From contig NZ_KI912157.1 in the NCBI RefSeq assembly GCF_000517125.1, positions 278,979 through 342,978 on the forward strand: a stretch of 64,000 bases of DNA, in the 5' to 3' direction. Within the stretch, counting starts at the first letter, position 1. Each line of letters starts with the position of its first letter. Positions 1 to 8,469 of the stretch are shown here, one piece after another. The notes under the pieces are model-generated. The model did no database searches and had not been told where the DNA came from. It saw only the letters and a list, made by a program, of their open reading frames with translations. The position numbers and the translations under genes are program-made. The stretch comes from Arthrobacter sp. MA-N2 (lineage in GTDB: Bacteria > Actinomycetota > Actinomycetes > Actinomycetales > Micrococcaceae).

Positions 1-159
1 GGCAAATACGAGCGCCGCTGCCGACCCGTACAAGACGAAGTCGTACATTTCCAGCGCAGTCCCGACTGTCGCTGCAGCTATCGTGCGCCTAGTCGGGGCC
101 GTGTTCGTGGTAGCCGCCCCCTGCTCCCCGCTGGCGGCAGCACTCTCTCTTACAGACAT
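1..159 (-). CDS. MFS transporter, metabolite:H+ symporter type (N-terminus, runs off the window)
   Basis: Only the first 53 codons are present, read leftward out of the window. After a polar, Ala/Thr-rich N-terminus of about 30 residues comes GTALEMYDFVLYGSAAALVF. This matches the start of TM1 in the metabolite:H+ symporter branch of the MFS (ProP/shikimate/aromatic acid transporters), which usually reads G-x-x-x-E-W/F-Y-D-F. Here Trp is replaced by Met. The ATG is preceded by an AGAGGA ribosome site 10 bases upstream. Such proteins import organic or aromatic acids across the cytoplasmic membrane, and the nearby aromatic catabolic genes make an aromatic-acid substrate plausible, but the substrate is not visible. 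An IS21 element sits 262 bases upstream and may separate the gene from a former promoter. Confidence 0.7.
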   Translation of the reverse strand, partial: MSVRESAAASGEQGAATTNTAPTRRTIAAATVGTALEMYDFVLYGSAAALVFA

Positions 160-421
160 GCAAAATTCCTCTCTTCGGGTGACTACTTTGTCACGACGGC
201 GATTTACTGAAGCTCCAGGCTTGGCGACATGAGGGCATAACCGCATCCGAGGAATTTCTAGCGAGTCGCGGACCGTTCAGCGCCGTAAGGTAAAGCCTGG
301 GCAGCTCGCCTCAGCGTCGGCCTGCTTCCACTGCTCCCTCGCGGTTCCAACTGCAGTTGATGAGCGACCCGAGCATCGCTCGAGCCTCTGTCTTGACCTC
401 ATCCTTGCAGGCAGGCAATGA

Positions 422-510
422 TGTCAATGGCCAGTTGTTTCTGCCCATGGACGGCCACAAGAAGTGCCCGCTGGTGGCCAGTAAAACTGCCCGGTTATGG
501 CCAATAGATC
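422..510 (+). repeat. IS21 left-end multiple terminal repeats
   Basis: Inverted relative of the right end (3005-3093). Aligned with the reverse complement of the right end it conserves GGCCA...CTGCCC blocks, a common GGCCAGTAAAACTGCCC block (474-490 region) and a final AGATCTGCCCAC. These are likely IstA binding sites. Confidence 0.75.
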
Positions 511-554
511 TGCCCACTGATTGGTTTCGGCGGGATTGGCCATCGTTGGGTTGG

Positions 555-1343
555 TCAGTTCAAGCGGGTGACTCCTTTTCCGGCGAGGGCTTGGGTGAGG
601 CGGACGGAATCGCCGCTGGTCTGGCAGACGTGGGCGTGGTGCAGCAGTCGGTCAACGGTGGCGGTGGCGAGGGTTTTGGGCATGAGCTCGTCGAATCCGG
701 CGGGGTGGAGGTTTGAGCTGATCGCGACGGAGCGTTTTTCGTAGGCTGCGTCCACGACCCGGTAGAGGCCTTCGGCGGCGTCGGTGGCCACGGGCAGCAG
801 GCCAATGTCGTCAATCACCACGAGCTCGGCTCGGAGAATCCGGGCGACGGCCCGGGTGACACTGTCATCGGTTCGGTGGGCCCGGATGAGGACGCCGAGG
901 TCCTCGAGCCTGAACCAGGCGACCCGCATGCCGGCTTCGACGGCCTGCTGGCCGAGGGCTTCGAGGAAGAACGTCTTCCCCGTCCCCGAGGGCCCGCAGA
1001 CGACGAGGTTTTCCCTACGGGTGACCCATTCCAGAGTCCGCAGCGCCTGCTGGGTCGGGGCCGGGATGGAGGACGCTGCAGGGTCCCACGCCTCGAATGT
1101 CTTCCCGGTCGGGAACCCGGCTGCTTTGCGGCGGGAAGCGAGCATGGACCGGGCCCGGCCGGCGGCTTCCTCCGTGAAGAGGGCCTTGATGACCTCGGCC
1201 GGTTCCCACCGCTGGGCGCGGGCGGTGGCGATCAGTTCCGGGGCCAGCGCCCGGGCGTGGGGCATTTTCAGGGACCGCATCAGGGCCTCCAGGTCCGCCG
1301 GCAGCGGCGGAGCGGCGGTGTTGGTCGTGGTGACGGGGCTCAT
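555..1343 (-). CDS. istB: IS21 transposition helper ATPase IstB
   Basis: A 262-residue AAA+ helper that works with the IstA transposase to select and prepare target DNA. Walker A is visible as CGPSGTGKTFFLEAL and Walker B as LVVIDDIGLLP. The C-terminal part ends ...HHAHVCQTSGDSVRL, usual for IstB of this branch. The open frame extends far upstream inside istA, but the start is the ATG at 1343, which overlaps the istA stop as ATGA and so implies translational coupling. An RBS-like GGAGG lies just upstream. Length fits the 240-270 residues normal for IstB. Confidence 0.95.
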   Translation of the reverse strand: MSPVTTTNTAAPPLPADLEALMRSLKMPHARALAPELIATARAQRWEPAEVIKALFTEEAAGRARSMLASRRKAAGFPTGKTFEAWDPAASSIPAPTQQALRTLEWVTRRENLVVCGPSGTGKTFFLEALGQQAVEAGMRVAWFRLEDLGVLIRAHRTDDSVTRAVARILRAELVVIDDIGLLPVATDAAEGLYRVVDAAYEKRSVAISSNLHPAGFDELMPKTLATATVDRLLHHAHVCQTSGDSVRLTQALAGKGVTRLN

Positions 1344-2899
1344 CGGGCCTCCTCCGACGTGATGTTGGCTGTGGTGGTCTTGTTGGTTGTGGTGTTCATG
1401 GCGGGGTTGCCGATCGCGGCCCACGCCCCTGTTCCTTGGGTGAGGGAGGTGGCTTCGTTGGCGGTGTGGGTGGTAGTGCGGCGGATGTTGGCGTTCAGGA
1501 TCGAGGCGAGGTCCGGGTGCGCGAACCGGCCGTGGAGTGCGGCGTCGCCCAGGGCCCGGTCGACCTGGTCGGTGCCGGCGATTTTGGCCAGCGTGACGGC
1601 TTCTGCCATTTTCACGTTCATCCTTGCGGTCCCGGCCGCGGCGGCCTCGACGAGCCAGGTTCTGGCGCCTTCGCCGATGGCCAGGAACGCTGCCTCGTCG
1701 GCGCTGCGGGCCCTCACCTCGTAGTCGCCGGGGAGCTTCGCCCGGGTTCCGGGGAAGTGTTCGTCGTTGATGGCGGGGCTGCCGGGCCGGGCCCGGTCGT
1801 GGCGGGCGACTTCGACGGGCCCGGTCGTGCCGTGGTGGACGATGATGACCTGCTCGCCGGGCCCGGTGCCGTGGGTGCGGACGAACACCCGGGCTCCGAG
1901 CAGGTGGGCCGGGACGGAGTATTGGGCGTTTTCGAAGGTGACCATCGGGGTGTTCTCCGGAACGCTGCGGGCCAGGCCGAATGCGACCGTGTGGGCGGTG
2001 TCCGGGATCCGGTGCAGGCGCGGGGCTTCCTCGGCGAGCATGGCTGCAGGTTTCCGCCGCGTCGTCCGGTGCTCCCGGTGATTGACCTCGTCCATGAACG
2101 CCTGGCAGGCGGCCTCGAGCTCGACGAAGGTGCGGTATTCGTCGCGGAGGTTGGTGTCTTTGGGCACGAGGTCGGCCTTGGCGAGTTTCACGGACGCTTC
2201 GACTCCGCCTTTGGTGGCCGGGTCCGCCGGTTGGCAGGTCAGCACGGTCACCCCGTAGTGCCGGGCGAAGTCCAGGGTCTGCTGGTTGCGCACCGGGACC
2301 CCGGCGACGTGGGCGGTGGTGACGGTCTTCTCGTTGTCCGTGAGGACGTAGGTCGGCGCCCCTCCGAGGAGCCGGAAGCACCGGTCCAGGGCCGCGAACA
2401 CGCTCGGCGCGGTCCTGTCCCTGAGCGGGATCACGATGCGGAAGCGTGAGAACGCCAGCCAGGCCACGAAAAGGATGGTCTTCACCCCGCCGATCCGGGG
2501 CCCGTCGCCGAAGTCGTACTGCAACCACATCCCCGGTTCTGTGATCCACGGCCGGTGGATGCGGGTGTGGCCCAGCCGCCACGCTGCTTTGACCTGCGCG
2601 ATCGCCCGGCGGGTGGAGCGCTCCGAACCCGTGTAGCCAAGGGCGAGGAGCTTCTCGTGGGCCTTGTCGGCCCGGATCCGGCCCTTGGAGGCTTCCACCC
2701 ATTCTTCGATCTTGGGCAGGTACGGGTCGGTGACCCGGCCCCGTGCCGTCGGCTCCCCGATGGGCCTGCCGGCATCCCGGGCGGTGACGTGTTTGGCAAC
2801 GGTGTGGTGCGAGCAGCCCGTGAGCTCCGCGGTGGCGCGCAACGATCCGGTCAGATCGTAGGCAGCAAGGATTTCCATGATTTCTCCGTCAGACTTCAT
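1340..2899 (-). CDS. istA: IS21 transposase IstA
   Basis: A DDE recombinase of 519 residues. The N-terminus (EIMEILAAYDLTGSLRATAE) is a helix-turn-helix for binding the terminal repeats. The rve core shows the catalytic acids in WLQYDFGDGP, YVLTDNEKTV and KGGVEASVKLAK. I chose the ATG at 2899 because AGGAAGAGG lies six bases upstream. An in-frame ATG at 2944 (or TTG at 2947) would add a basic 15-residue extension. The stop overlaps the istB start by 4 bases. The frame is intact, so the element may be active. Confidence 0.93.
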   Translation of the reverse strand: MKSDGEIMEILAAYDLTGSLRATAELTGCSHHTVAKHVTARDAGRPIGEPTARGRVTDPYLPKIEEWVEASKGRIRADKAHEKLLALGYTGSERSTRRAIAQVKAAWRLGHTRIHRPWITEPGMWLQYDFGDGPRIGGVKTILFVAWLAFSRFRIVIPLRDRTAPSVFAALDRCFRLLGGAPTYVLTDNEKTVTTAHVAGVPVRNQQTLDFARHYGVTVLTCQPADPATKGGVEASVKLAKADLVPKDTNLRDEYRTFVELEAACQAFMDEVNHREHRTTRRKPAAMLAEEAPRLHRIPDTAHTVAFGLARSVPENTPMVTFENAQYSVPAHLLGARVFVRTHGTGPGEQVIIVHHGTTGPVEVARHDRARPGSPAINDEHFPGTRAKLPGDYEVRARSADEAAFLAIGEGARTWLVEAAAAGTARMNVKMAEAVTLAKIAGTDQVDRALGDAALHGRFAHPDLASILNANIRRTTTHTANEATSLTQGTGAWAAIGNPAMNTTTNKTTTANITSEEAR

Positions 2900-3004
2900 A
2901 CAGGGCCTCTTCCTGGTTCGCTTGGTGCGCTTAGACACCGTCATCAAACCCCAGGGAGAGGCTCCCGCCGCTTAAGGCGCGGTCGGTTCAGTAAGGAAGT
3001 GGGC

Positions 3005-3093
3005 AGATCTCATGGCCACCGTCGGGCAGTTTTACTGGCCGTCAGTGGGCACTTTCGTGGCCGCCTATGGGCAGTTTCTCATGGCCGCTAACA
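3005..3093 (-). repeat. IS21 right-end multiple terminal repeats
   Basis: Counterpart of the left end. It contains GGGCAGTTTTACTGGCC and ends ATGGCCGCTAACA at 3093, immediately followed by the target duplication CAATGA. Confidence 0.75.
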
Positions 3094-4082
3094 CAATGAC
3101 GCCTGCTTGGTCCCCGAGACCAGGTTTCTCGCAGATGTTGGCCTAGGGGCACGCTTCCTGGGCGGGTGCGAGCAGGCAGCCTTCGCCGGCCATGCGCGCT
3201 TTGATCAAGGGGATCTTCTGCCAGCCCCCGTTGGCGATATCGATTAGCCGCAATGTCACGCATCCGGTGAGCAAGGGCCGATCCGGGCCTTGGCCAGATC
3301 TAGGGCGCGTTCCAATTCGGTTTAGACCGTTCCATCGAAAGCCTGCCATGCGCCCGACTCATGTCGGCGGAGATGTATCCCAGCAGGGTCGTCAGTGCCT
3401 GGAGGGAGTTTGCTGTTGATCAGGCGGTGGCATCCGCAGCTTGGAGCAGCAGTGTGTTCCCGGTGAGCCGTTTTGGCGAGCGGACGTGCTCGGCCGGAAG
3501 CGCCGTTTCTTGTTGTCTTGCGGGCCTGGGGCAGGAATGCTGGTTCATCCCCTGAGAACAGCACGCGCCAGCCGAACGTGTCTGCCAGCACCGGGCTGTT
3601 TGAAATTCAAATGCGCCGTTCGGAGGTGTCTGCCTCGGCTCTCCTTTGCCGTCGCTGCAGCCTCGTCCAGGCGGGACCACCGCACCAACCCTAGGTGCCG
3701 CTAGGTCCACTGAGGGAGTGCGGTGGTTTGATCCCGATGTCCGGGTCGGGCAAGCTGACTGTTGACCTCAAGCGCAGGCGCTGGGTGCTGGCCGTCCCAT
3801 GTCACGCAGCTGTTTCCGTTCCTCCATCACGGTGACGCGTCCGCCCTTCTTCACTGCCTTGCCGCGATGAGGACGGTGTCAAAGCTTCCGGCGTGACCGG
3901 CAGGACCTGGCTGACGGGATCGTTGACGAGGTGCCATGATTTAGGCAGTTGCGCGGGCGAGGCGGCGACGACAGTAGCAAGCGATGGATGGATCGACTTC
4001 TGGGCCCTGATGCTTGCATCGTGATCGGGTGGTTCCACTGGTTTCCGGAGGGGGCCGCCCTCGGGTATGACAGTCTCAGCGC
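3094..4082. other. no recognisable gene (about 1 kb)
   Basis: Between the right end of the IS element and the PucR-type gene there are only short open frames under 100 codons on both strands. None has a recognisable domain together with a convincing ribosome site. Codon structure looks decayed. It may hold remnants of genes displaced by the insertion, but I cannot identify them. Confidence 0.4.
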
Positions 4083-5432
4083 TCAGTCTCTGCCGCTCTG
4101 GCGGCGGAGGACCACCTCGCCGAGCAGGCCGCTGATAATCAGCGCCGTGTGCAGTGCGTGGTGGTCGCTGCCGATGGGATGACCGAGAATTTCCTCGGCG
4201 CGTTTGAGCCGGTAGGTGATCGTATTCCGGGAAACGTGCAGGCGTTCGGCTGCACGTGCCAGGCTCCGGTCGGTGTTCAGGTACTCCTGGATGCTCCGCC
4301 GTATGTCGCGCATGTACGCGGAATCTTCCGACAGTCCGTCCAGGTGCCGGCCGACGAACCGGCGGAGCAGGTCCAGGTCGGAGCTCATGAGCGCAGCGAC
4401 CTCGACGTCGGCGAAGACCACACTGTCGGGGCGTACGTGTTCCCGGTGCGTGAGGAGGCGGAGGACGGCCATTGCTTCAGCGTGGCTGCTGCGGAAACCG
4501 TCTTCTCCGGAGGTAATGGTGCCCACCGTGACGACGTGGTCGGCCTGGACCGGGGGCCGGATGATCTTCAGGTCGGCAGGATCGGGGGCGCTGCCCCAAG
4601 CCATGACGCGGCCGAGACCGGTGGGTGCCAGGAACTGGGCGGTGCATCCGAAGGATTCGAGGATGTCCCGGGCCTGCCGGGAAAGTGCGTCAATCCGGTC
4701 GTGGACGAGCGATTCTGTGGTGGCAACGACGACGGCTATGTGGTGGCGGTCCCGGATCCGGTATCCAACGGCGGCTTCGGCTTCCGCCACGCCGACCGTG
4801 CCGTCCAGGAGTCCGCGGGCTATGTCCGCGCGCTGTGCCTCCCCGGTCCGTTGCCAGTGTTCAAGTTCGAGGCGGTAGGACTTGGCCAGTTCATCGCCGA
4901 ACGCGTCGAAGAACTCGAAGAGTTCACGGGATGCGGTGGCCAGCTCTTCTCCGGAGCGTTCGGCACCAATCAGGTCCCTGCATGCGGCGTAGAGTGCATC
5001 AGTCAGGTCCGCCTGCGTCATGTGCAATGCCCGCAGAATATGGTCATAGGAAATTCCGCGCCGCACCATTTCCCGTACGCTGCTGTCAGCCTCGGCTGTC
5101 ATGACTTCTTCGTGTCCCGGGCTGTGCAGATGGATCAGTACCCGGACGATCAGGGACTCCACTCCCAGCCGGAGGACTTCGTAGGGTTTCTTACCCCCGC
5201 CGAATTCGGGCAGCACGTTGATGATCCGGGCAGTATTATCTTGGGCAATTGACGCCGCCCAACGGCCAGCCGTGGGACCCAGCAGCGCTTCTGCACGGCC
5301 TACCGAGGCTGGCAGCAGGATACTGGCGGCCGGCTGTCCCGGCGCAGGCTGAAGCCTTGTGATCCATTCGGTGCGGCCGGTCTGTGCCGTGGTTGTGTGG
5401 CGGCCAGGGGAATCGTGTGGCACGTTTTTCAC
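4083..5432 (-). CDS. PucR/CdaR-type transcriptional regulator
   Basis: About 449 residues. The C-terminal 60 residues (SIQEYLNTDRSLARAAERLH then VSRNTITYRLKRAEEILG) are a PucR C-terminal helix-turn-helix, and the middle carries a GGDEF-like degenerate domain typical of CdaR/PucR regulators. These proteins usually activate catabolic operons in response to a substrate or intermediate. It lies downstream of and parallel to the aromatic operon at 5571-11331, separated by a strong hairpin, so it may regulate that operon or the MFS gene. The start is a GTG without a strong ribosome site, and a later start is possible. Regulatory target is inference. Confidence 0.85.
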   Translation of the reverse strand: MKNVPHDSPGRHTTTAQTGRTEWITRLQPAPGQPAASILLPASVGRAEALLGPTAGRWAASIAQDNTARIINVLPEFGGGKKPYEVLRLGVESLIVRVLIHLHSPGHEEVMTAEADSSVREMVRRGISYDHILRALHMTQADLTDALYAACRDLIGAERSGEELATASRELFEFFDAFGDELAKSYRLELEHWQRTGEAQRADIARGLLDGTVGVAEAEAAVGYRIRDRHHIAVVVATTESLVHDRIDALSRQARDILESFGCTAQFLAPTGLGRVMAWGSAPDPADLKIIRPPVQADHVVTVGTITSGEDGFRSSHAEAMAVLRLLTHREHVRPDSVVFADVEVAALMSSDLDLLRRFVGRHLDGLSEDSAYMRDIRRSIQEYLNTDRSLARAAERLHVSRNTITYRLKRAEEILGHPIGSDHHALHTALIISGLLGEVVLRRQSGRD

Positions 5433-5515
5433 CAGGTATCGGGTTAGGGCGCCGGTGCGGATCCGGTGCGGAGGGTCGATTCAGCATACGGCGGTTCCGG
5501 GAAGGCCGGAACGGC

Positions 5516-5562
5516 AGGGGTGGGGCGCCGGTTGTCCTTCCGGCCTCCGGCGGCCCACCCCT
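5516..5562 (-). terminator. Rho-independent-like hairpin after the aromatic operon
   Basis: Arms 5516-5531 and 5547-5562 pair over 16 positions with one mismatch (GGGGTGGG core), 9 bases beyond the aldehyde dehydrogenase stop. There is no U-run, as is common in high-GC actinobacteria. It likely ends the minus-strand operon before the PucR gene. Confidence 0.6.
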
Positions 5563-5570
5563 TGCTGGTC

Positions 5571-7040
5571 CTACTTCAGCAACCGGATGGAGTGCTCCTC
5601 CACGTACTCGGCCAGGCCCGCGTTACCGAACTCGCGCCCGATGCCGCTTTGTTTCACGCCGCCGAACGGCATCCGCAGATCCAGGGACTCGAAGGAGTGT
5701 GTGTTGACGAACGTGCTTCCGGCCTCGATGCGGCTGGCGATGGCCAGACCGCGCTCTGGATCTGACGTCCATACGGAGGACCCGAGCCCGTACTCGCTGT
5801 CGTTGGCCCACCCGATGACTTCTTCCTCGTCGTCGTACGGGATCAGGGGAATGACCGGACCGAACTGCTCACAACTGGTGACGGCGTCCGTATGGGCGGC
5901 GCCGCGGACGACGTGCGGGAGGACGTAATAGCCGTCATCCCAAGCCGTCCCTTCGGCGCGGTGGCCGAGTTCGATGATGTCGGCGCCGGCGGCGCGGGTG
6001 GACTCGATGAGGTCCAGGACCTTGCGGTACTGGGCCTCGGTCGCCAGCGGGCCGAAGGCCACGCCTTCGGTCAGGCCGTGGCCGACCACATAGTTCTCGA
6101 CTCGGGCACAGAGCGCCTGGGCGAACTCGTCGTGCATCGCCCGCGGGACGTACACGCGCTTGACGGCGAAGCAGATCTGTCCGGACCGGGTGAAGATGCC
6201 AGTGAGCATTCTGTCGAGGGTGGCCTCGATGTCTGCATCGTCCAGCACGATGGCCGGGTCGTTCCCGCCCAGCTCCAGGGTTATGTTCTTGATCGTTCCT
6301 GCCGCGGCTGTCATGACGGAGCGGGCAGTTTCCGTGCCGCCGGTGAACCCGACTTTCCGCACCAGCGGGTGCGTCGTCAGTGCCGTTCCGACGTCGCCGT
6401 CGCCATGGACCACGTTCAGCACGCCATCGGGCAACACCTCGGCGATGCGGTGCAGGGCCACTGTCAGTGCGGCGGAGGCAAACGGGGACGGCTTGAGCAC
6501 CATGGTGTTGCCGGTGGCCAAGGCAGGGGCCAGCTTCATCATGGTCAGCACCACTGGCATGTTCCACGGAACGATCGCCGCGACGACGCCGCGGGGCGCC
6601 TTTTCGATGCGGATCGTGGACTGTTCGTCGTCGTATACCGTGGGCTCCATAAAACCCTCGAGCAGGCTTGCGGTGTGCTGCAGTACGCCGGTGCCCAGGG
6701 CGAAGTCCGTCTGCGCCTCCCACAGGACGCCGCCGTGCTCACGCACCAGCAGCGGTGCGAGTTCCTCTGCGGAACCGGCGAGGATGTCGGCTGCCTGCAT
6801 CAGCAGAGCGGCACGCTCCCCTGCCGGGATCTGTTGCCAGGAGGCGAAGGCCTGGTGTGCCGCCTGGACCGCGCGGTCAACATCCTCGGGTGTCCCGACG
6901 GCGACCCGTGCCACGGTCTCGGACAGCCGGCCCGGATCGACGGCATCACGGAATCGTTCGCCGTCGACCATCTTGCCGTCGATGACGTGTCCGATTGTCG
7001 GCACTGCCGTCATGGTTGGAATGGTTGGAATGGCAGTCAT
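5571..7040 (-). CDS. NAD(P)-dependent aldehyde dehydrogenase (salicylaldehyde-type candidate)
   Basis: A full-length ALDH of 489 residues, last gene of the minus-strand operon. The nucleotide-binding and catalytic core is clear: IVPWNMPVVLTMMKLAPALA, GFTGGTETARSV, the general-base Glu in LELGGNDPAIVL, and the catalytic Cys in SGQICFAVKRVYV. The C-terminal PFGGVKQSGIGREFG is conserved. Its start overlaps the cupin stop by 4 bases (ATGA). In naphthalene-type pathways the aldolase product salicylaldehyde (or a related hydroxyaldehyde) is oxidised by such an enzyme, which would feed the divergent salicylate operon. The exact aldehyde is inference. Confidence 0.9.
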   Translation of the reverse strand: MTAIPTIPTMTAVPTIGHVIDGKMVDGERFRDAVDPGRLSETVARVAVGTPEDVDRAVQAAHQAFASWQQIPAGERAALLMQAADILAGSAEELAPLLVREHGGVLWEAQTDFALGTGVLQHTASLLEGFMEPTVYDDEQSTIRIEKAPRGVVAAIVPWNMPVVLTMMKLAPALATGNTMVLKPSPFASAALTVALHRIAEVLPDGVLNVVHGDGDVGTALTTHPLVRKVGFTGGTETARSVMTAAAGTIKNITLELGGNDPAIVLDDADIEATLDRMLTGIFTRSGQICFAVKRVYVPRAMHDEFAQALCARVENYVVGHGLTEGVAFGPLATEAQYRKVLDLIESTRAAGADIIELGHRAEGTAWDDGYYVLPHVVRGAAHTDAVTSCEQFGPVIPLIPYDDEEEVIGWANDSEYGLGSSVWTSDPERGLAIASRIEAGSTFVNTHSFESLDLRMPFGGVKQSGIGREFGNAGLAEYVEEHSIRLLK

Positions 7041-7564
7041 GATAGTTCCTTCCTGGTTGTGGCCGCGCCGAATTGCTCCGCGAAGCTGATGTTTCCTAAG
7101 CTTTCCCGCTGGGTTGCATCAACTGCGCTGAGCAGCCGCGAGTTTTCGATGATGATCATGTCCACAGTGGCGGCCTTCTCTGCATAGTGGCGGTGCCAGA
7201 TCCACGGCGGGGTGTAGACAAAGTCGCCCTTGGCCCAGCGGACGACCTGGTCGCCGATCTCCGACCATCCGGAACCGTCCACCACGTAGTGGATGGACTC
7301 GTGGACGTGCCGTTGCAGGTCCGTCGCGGATCCGGCGGGGATTTGCTGGAGGAAGAACTCGGTGGCCCGTGTCGGCATGTGCAGCAGCAGTCCGATCCGG
7401 GAGGGGTTCCCGGTCTGTTCCTCGGTCAGCCAATGGGCTGTGGAGGACGACACCACCAGGTTCGGCTCCTCGACGTGCTGGTCGTCGCGGCTTTTCATCT
7501 TGTGCAGGTCCGCCAGGAATGCTCCGAGTTCCTCCTCGGAGGGTGCCTTGGCCTGTCCGGTCAT
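7037..7564 (-). CDS. single-domain cupin protein of the aromatic operon
   Basis: 175 residues with one cupin barrel in the middle: RHVHESIHYVVDGSGWSEIG, then FVYTPPWIWHRHY, giving candidate metal ligands H-x-H...E and a later H-x-H. It resembles one half of gentisate or hydroxynaphthoate dioxygenases but is half their length. It lies between the extradiol dioxygenase (3-base gap upstream) and the aldehyde dehydrogenase (overlap downstream), so it is co-transcribed. It could be a small metalloenzyme acting on a pathway intermediate, for example in place of the chromene-carboxylate isomerase that the operon lacks, or a ring-cleavage accessory. I do not recognise its specific function. Confidence 0.8.
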   Translation of the reverse strand: MTGQAKAPSEEELGAFLADLHKMKSRDDQHVEEPNLVVSSSTAHWLTEEQTGNPSRIGLLLHMPTRATEFFLQQIPAGSATDLQRHVHESIHYVVDGSGWSEIGDQVVRWAKGDFVYTPPWIWHRHYAEKAATVDMIIIENSRLLSAVDATQRESLGNISFAEQFGAATTRKELS

Positions 7565-7566
7565 GC

Positions 7567-8469
7567 TTAGGATCCGTTCTGGAAGGACTCCGGGGGCAGG
7601 TCGCCCCAGGCGCTGAACATGGCAGCCATGTCGCTCCAGATCTTCGGCGCGGCCGGGGTGTTGATCATCCGGGGCATTTCGGCGGTCAGTTCATAGCGGT
7701 TGCCGCCGGGGCTCCACATGTAGCTGTAGAGGTTTCCGCCGACGCCGTGGCGGCCTGGGCCCGTCTCGGTCTTGTATCCGGCCTGGGCGAAGTAGTCCGA
7801 TGCGACCTTGAGGTGGTCGAAGTTGTTCAGCGTCCAGCACAGGTGGTCCAGGGTTTCGCCCTCGCCGCGCTTCTGCATCATGGCCACGTCGTGGTGGTAC
7901 TCGCCAACCCGGGTCCATGCGGCTCCCCAGACGCCCGGTGCCGGGGAGAAGGCCTCGGAGATGCGGAAGTCCAGCACCGTCTCAAGGAACTCGGCCAGCT
8001 CCTTGACGTTGTCGGCGCGCAGCGTGATGTGGTCCACGTCGATCGGGTTCACTCCGCCGTAGGTCTTCTTGACCTTGGTCAGGGCGGGCTGGATATGGGT
8101 TTGGGTGTAGTTGCTCAGCAGCACGAGCTCCATGTCGTGGCCGCTGGGCAGTTGAAAGGACAGACCCTGCTCGACGCCCGGGACGCGTTCCTTGGACCGG
8201 GAGGTCTGCACTCCGGCAGCCGCAAGGCGGGTCTCGTAGTGGTCCAGGTCGTCCGTGGCGTCGACCTGGATCGCGAAGTTGCGAACGCCTGTACCACCCT
8301 GGGTGAGAGAGAGGTCGATGAAGTCGTCATAGCCGCAGCTCAGGAAGACCTGGCCGTCCTCGCGGGCCACTTCTTCCAGGCCCAGGACGGTGGTGCAAAA
8401 ATCGAGTTCCTTCTCGAGATCGGTCACGCGCAGTTCGGCATAAGACAGTTTCTGGTGGCTCATTTTCAT
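7567..8469 (-). CDS. type I extradiol ring-cleavage dioxygenase (VOC fold)
   Basis: A 300-residue two-domain vicinal-oxygen-chelate dioxygenase, the usual size for the BphC/NahC/catechol 2,3-dioxygenase group. The C-terminal domain has the Fe(II) ligands as His147 (IDVDHITL), His209 (TLDHLCW) and Glu260 (NRYELTAEM), and His193 in YHHDVAMM matches the acid-base His of the family. The N-terminal domain lacks ligands, as expected. The start overlaps the hydratase-aldolase stop (ATGA). In this context the likely substrate is a bicyclic diol such as 1,2-dihydroxynaphthalene, opened between ring carbons beside the hydroxyls. Substrate is inference from the gene order. Confidence 0.9.
   Translation of the reverse strand: MKMSHQKLSYAELRVTDLEKELDFCTTVLGLEEVAREDGQVFLSCGYDDFIDLSLTQGGTGVRNFAIQVDATDDLDHYETRLAAAGVQTSRSKERVPGVEQGLSFQLPSGHDMELVLLSNYTQTHIQPALTKVKKTYGGVNPIDVDHITLRADNVKELAEFLETVLDFRISEAFSPAPGVWGAAWTRVGEYHHDVAMMQKRGEGETLDHLCWTLNNFDHLKVASDYFAQAGYKTETGPGRHGVGGNLYSYMWSPGGNRYELTAEMPRMINTPAAPKIWSDMAAMFSAWGDLPPESFQNGS

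Larger units (their letters stand above)
422..3093 (-). mobile_element. complete IS21-family insertion sequence, first copy (2672 bp)
   Basis: The element carries istA and istB on the minus strand with overlapping stop and start. Its ends are related inverted sequences beginning TGT[T/C]A[G/A][C/T]GGCCA, and both ends carry several copies of a GGCC/CTGCCC-type repeat, as IS21 elements do. The flanks share a direct repeat CAATGA at 416-421 and 3094-3099, which I read as the 6-bp target duplication. IS21 elements usually duplicate 4-8 bp. The intact duplication suggests a fairly recent insertion. Confidence 0.9.

Noticed and set aside
555..2702. 715-codon open frame on the minus strand
   Set aside because: Its first 450 codons are low-complexity Arg/Pro/His sequence overlapping istA in another frame; only the last 262 codons (istB) are real.
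3143..3591. Several short frames on both strands between the IS and the PucR gene
   Set aside because: No domain, no ribosome site and mutual overlap; treated as unrecognised or decayed sequence.
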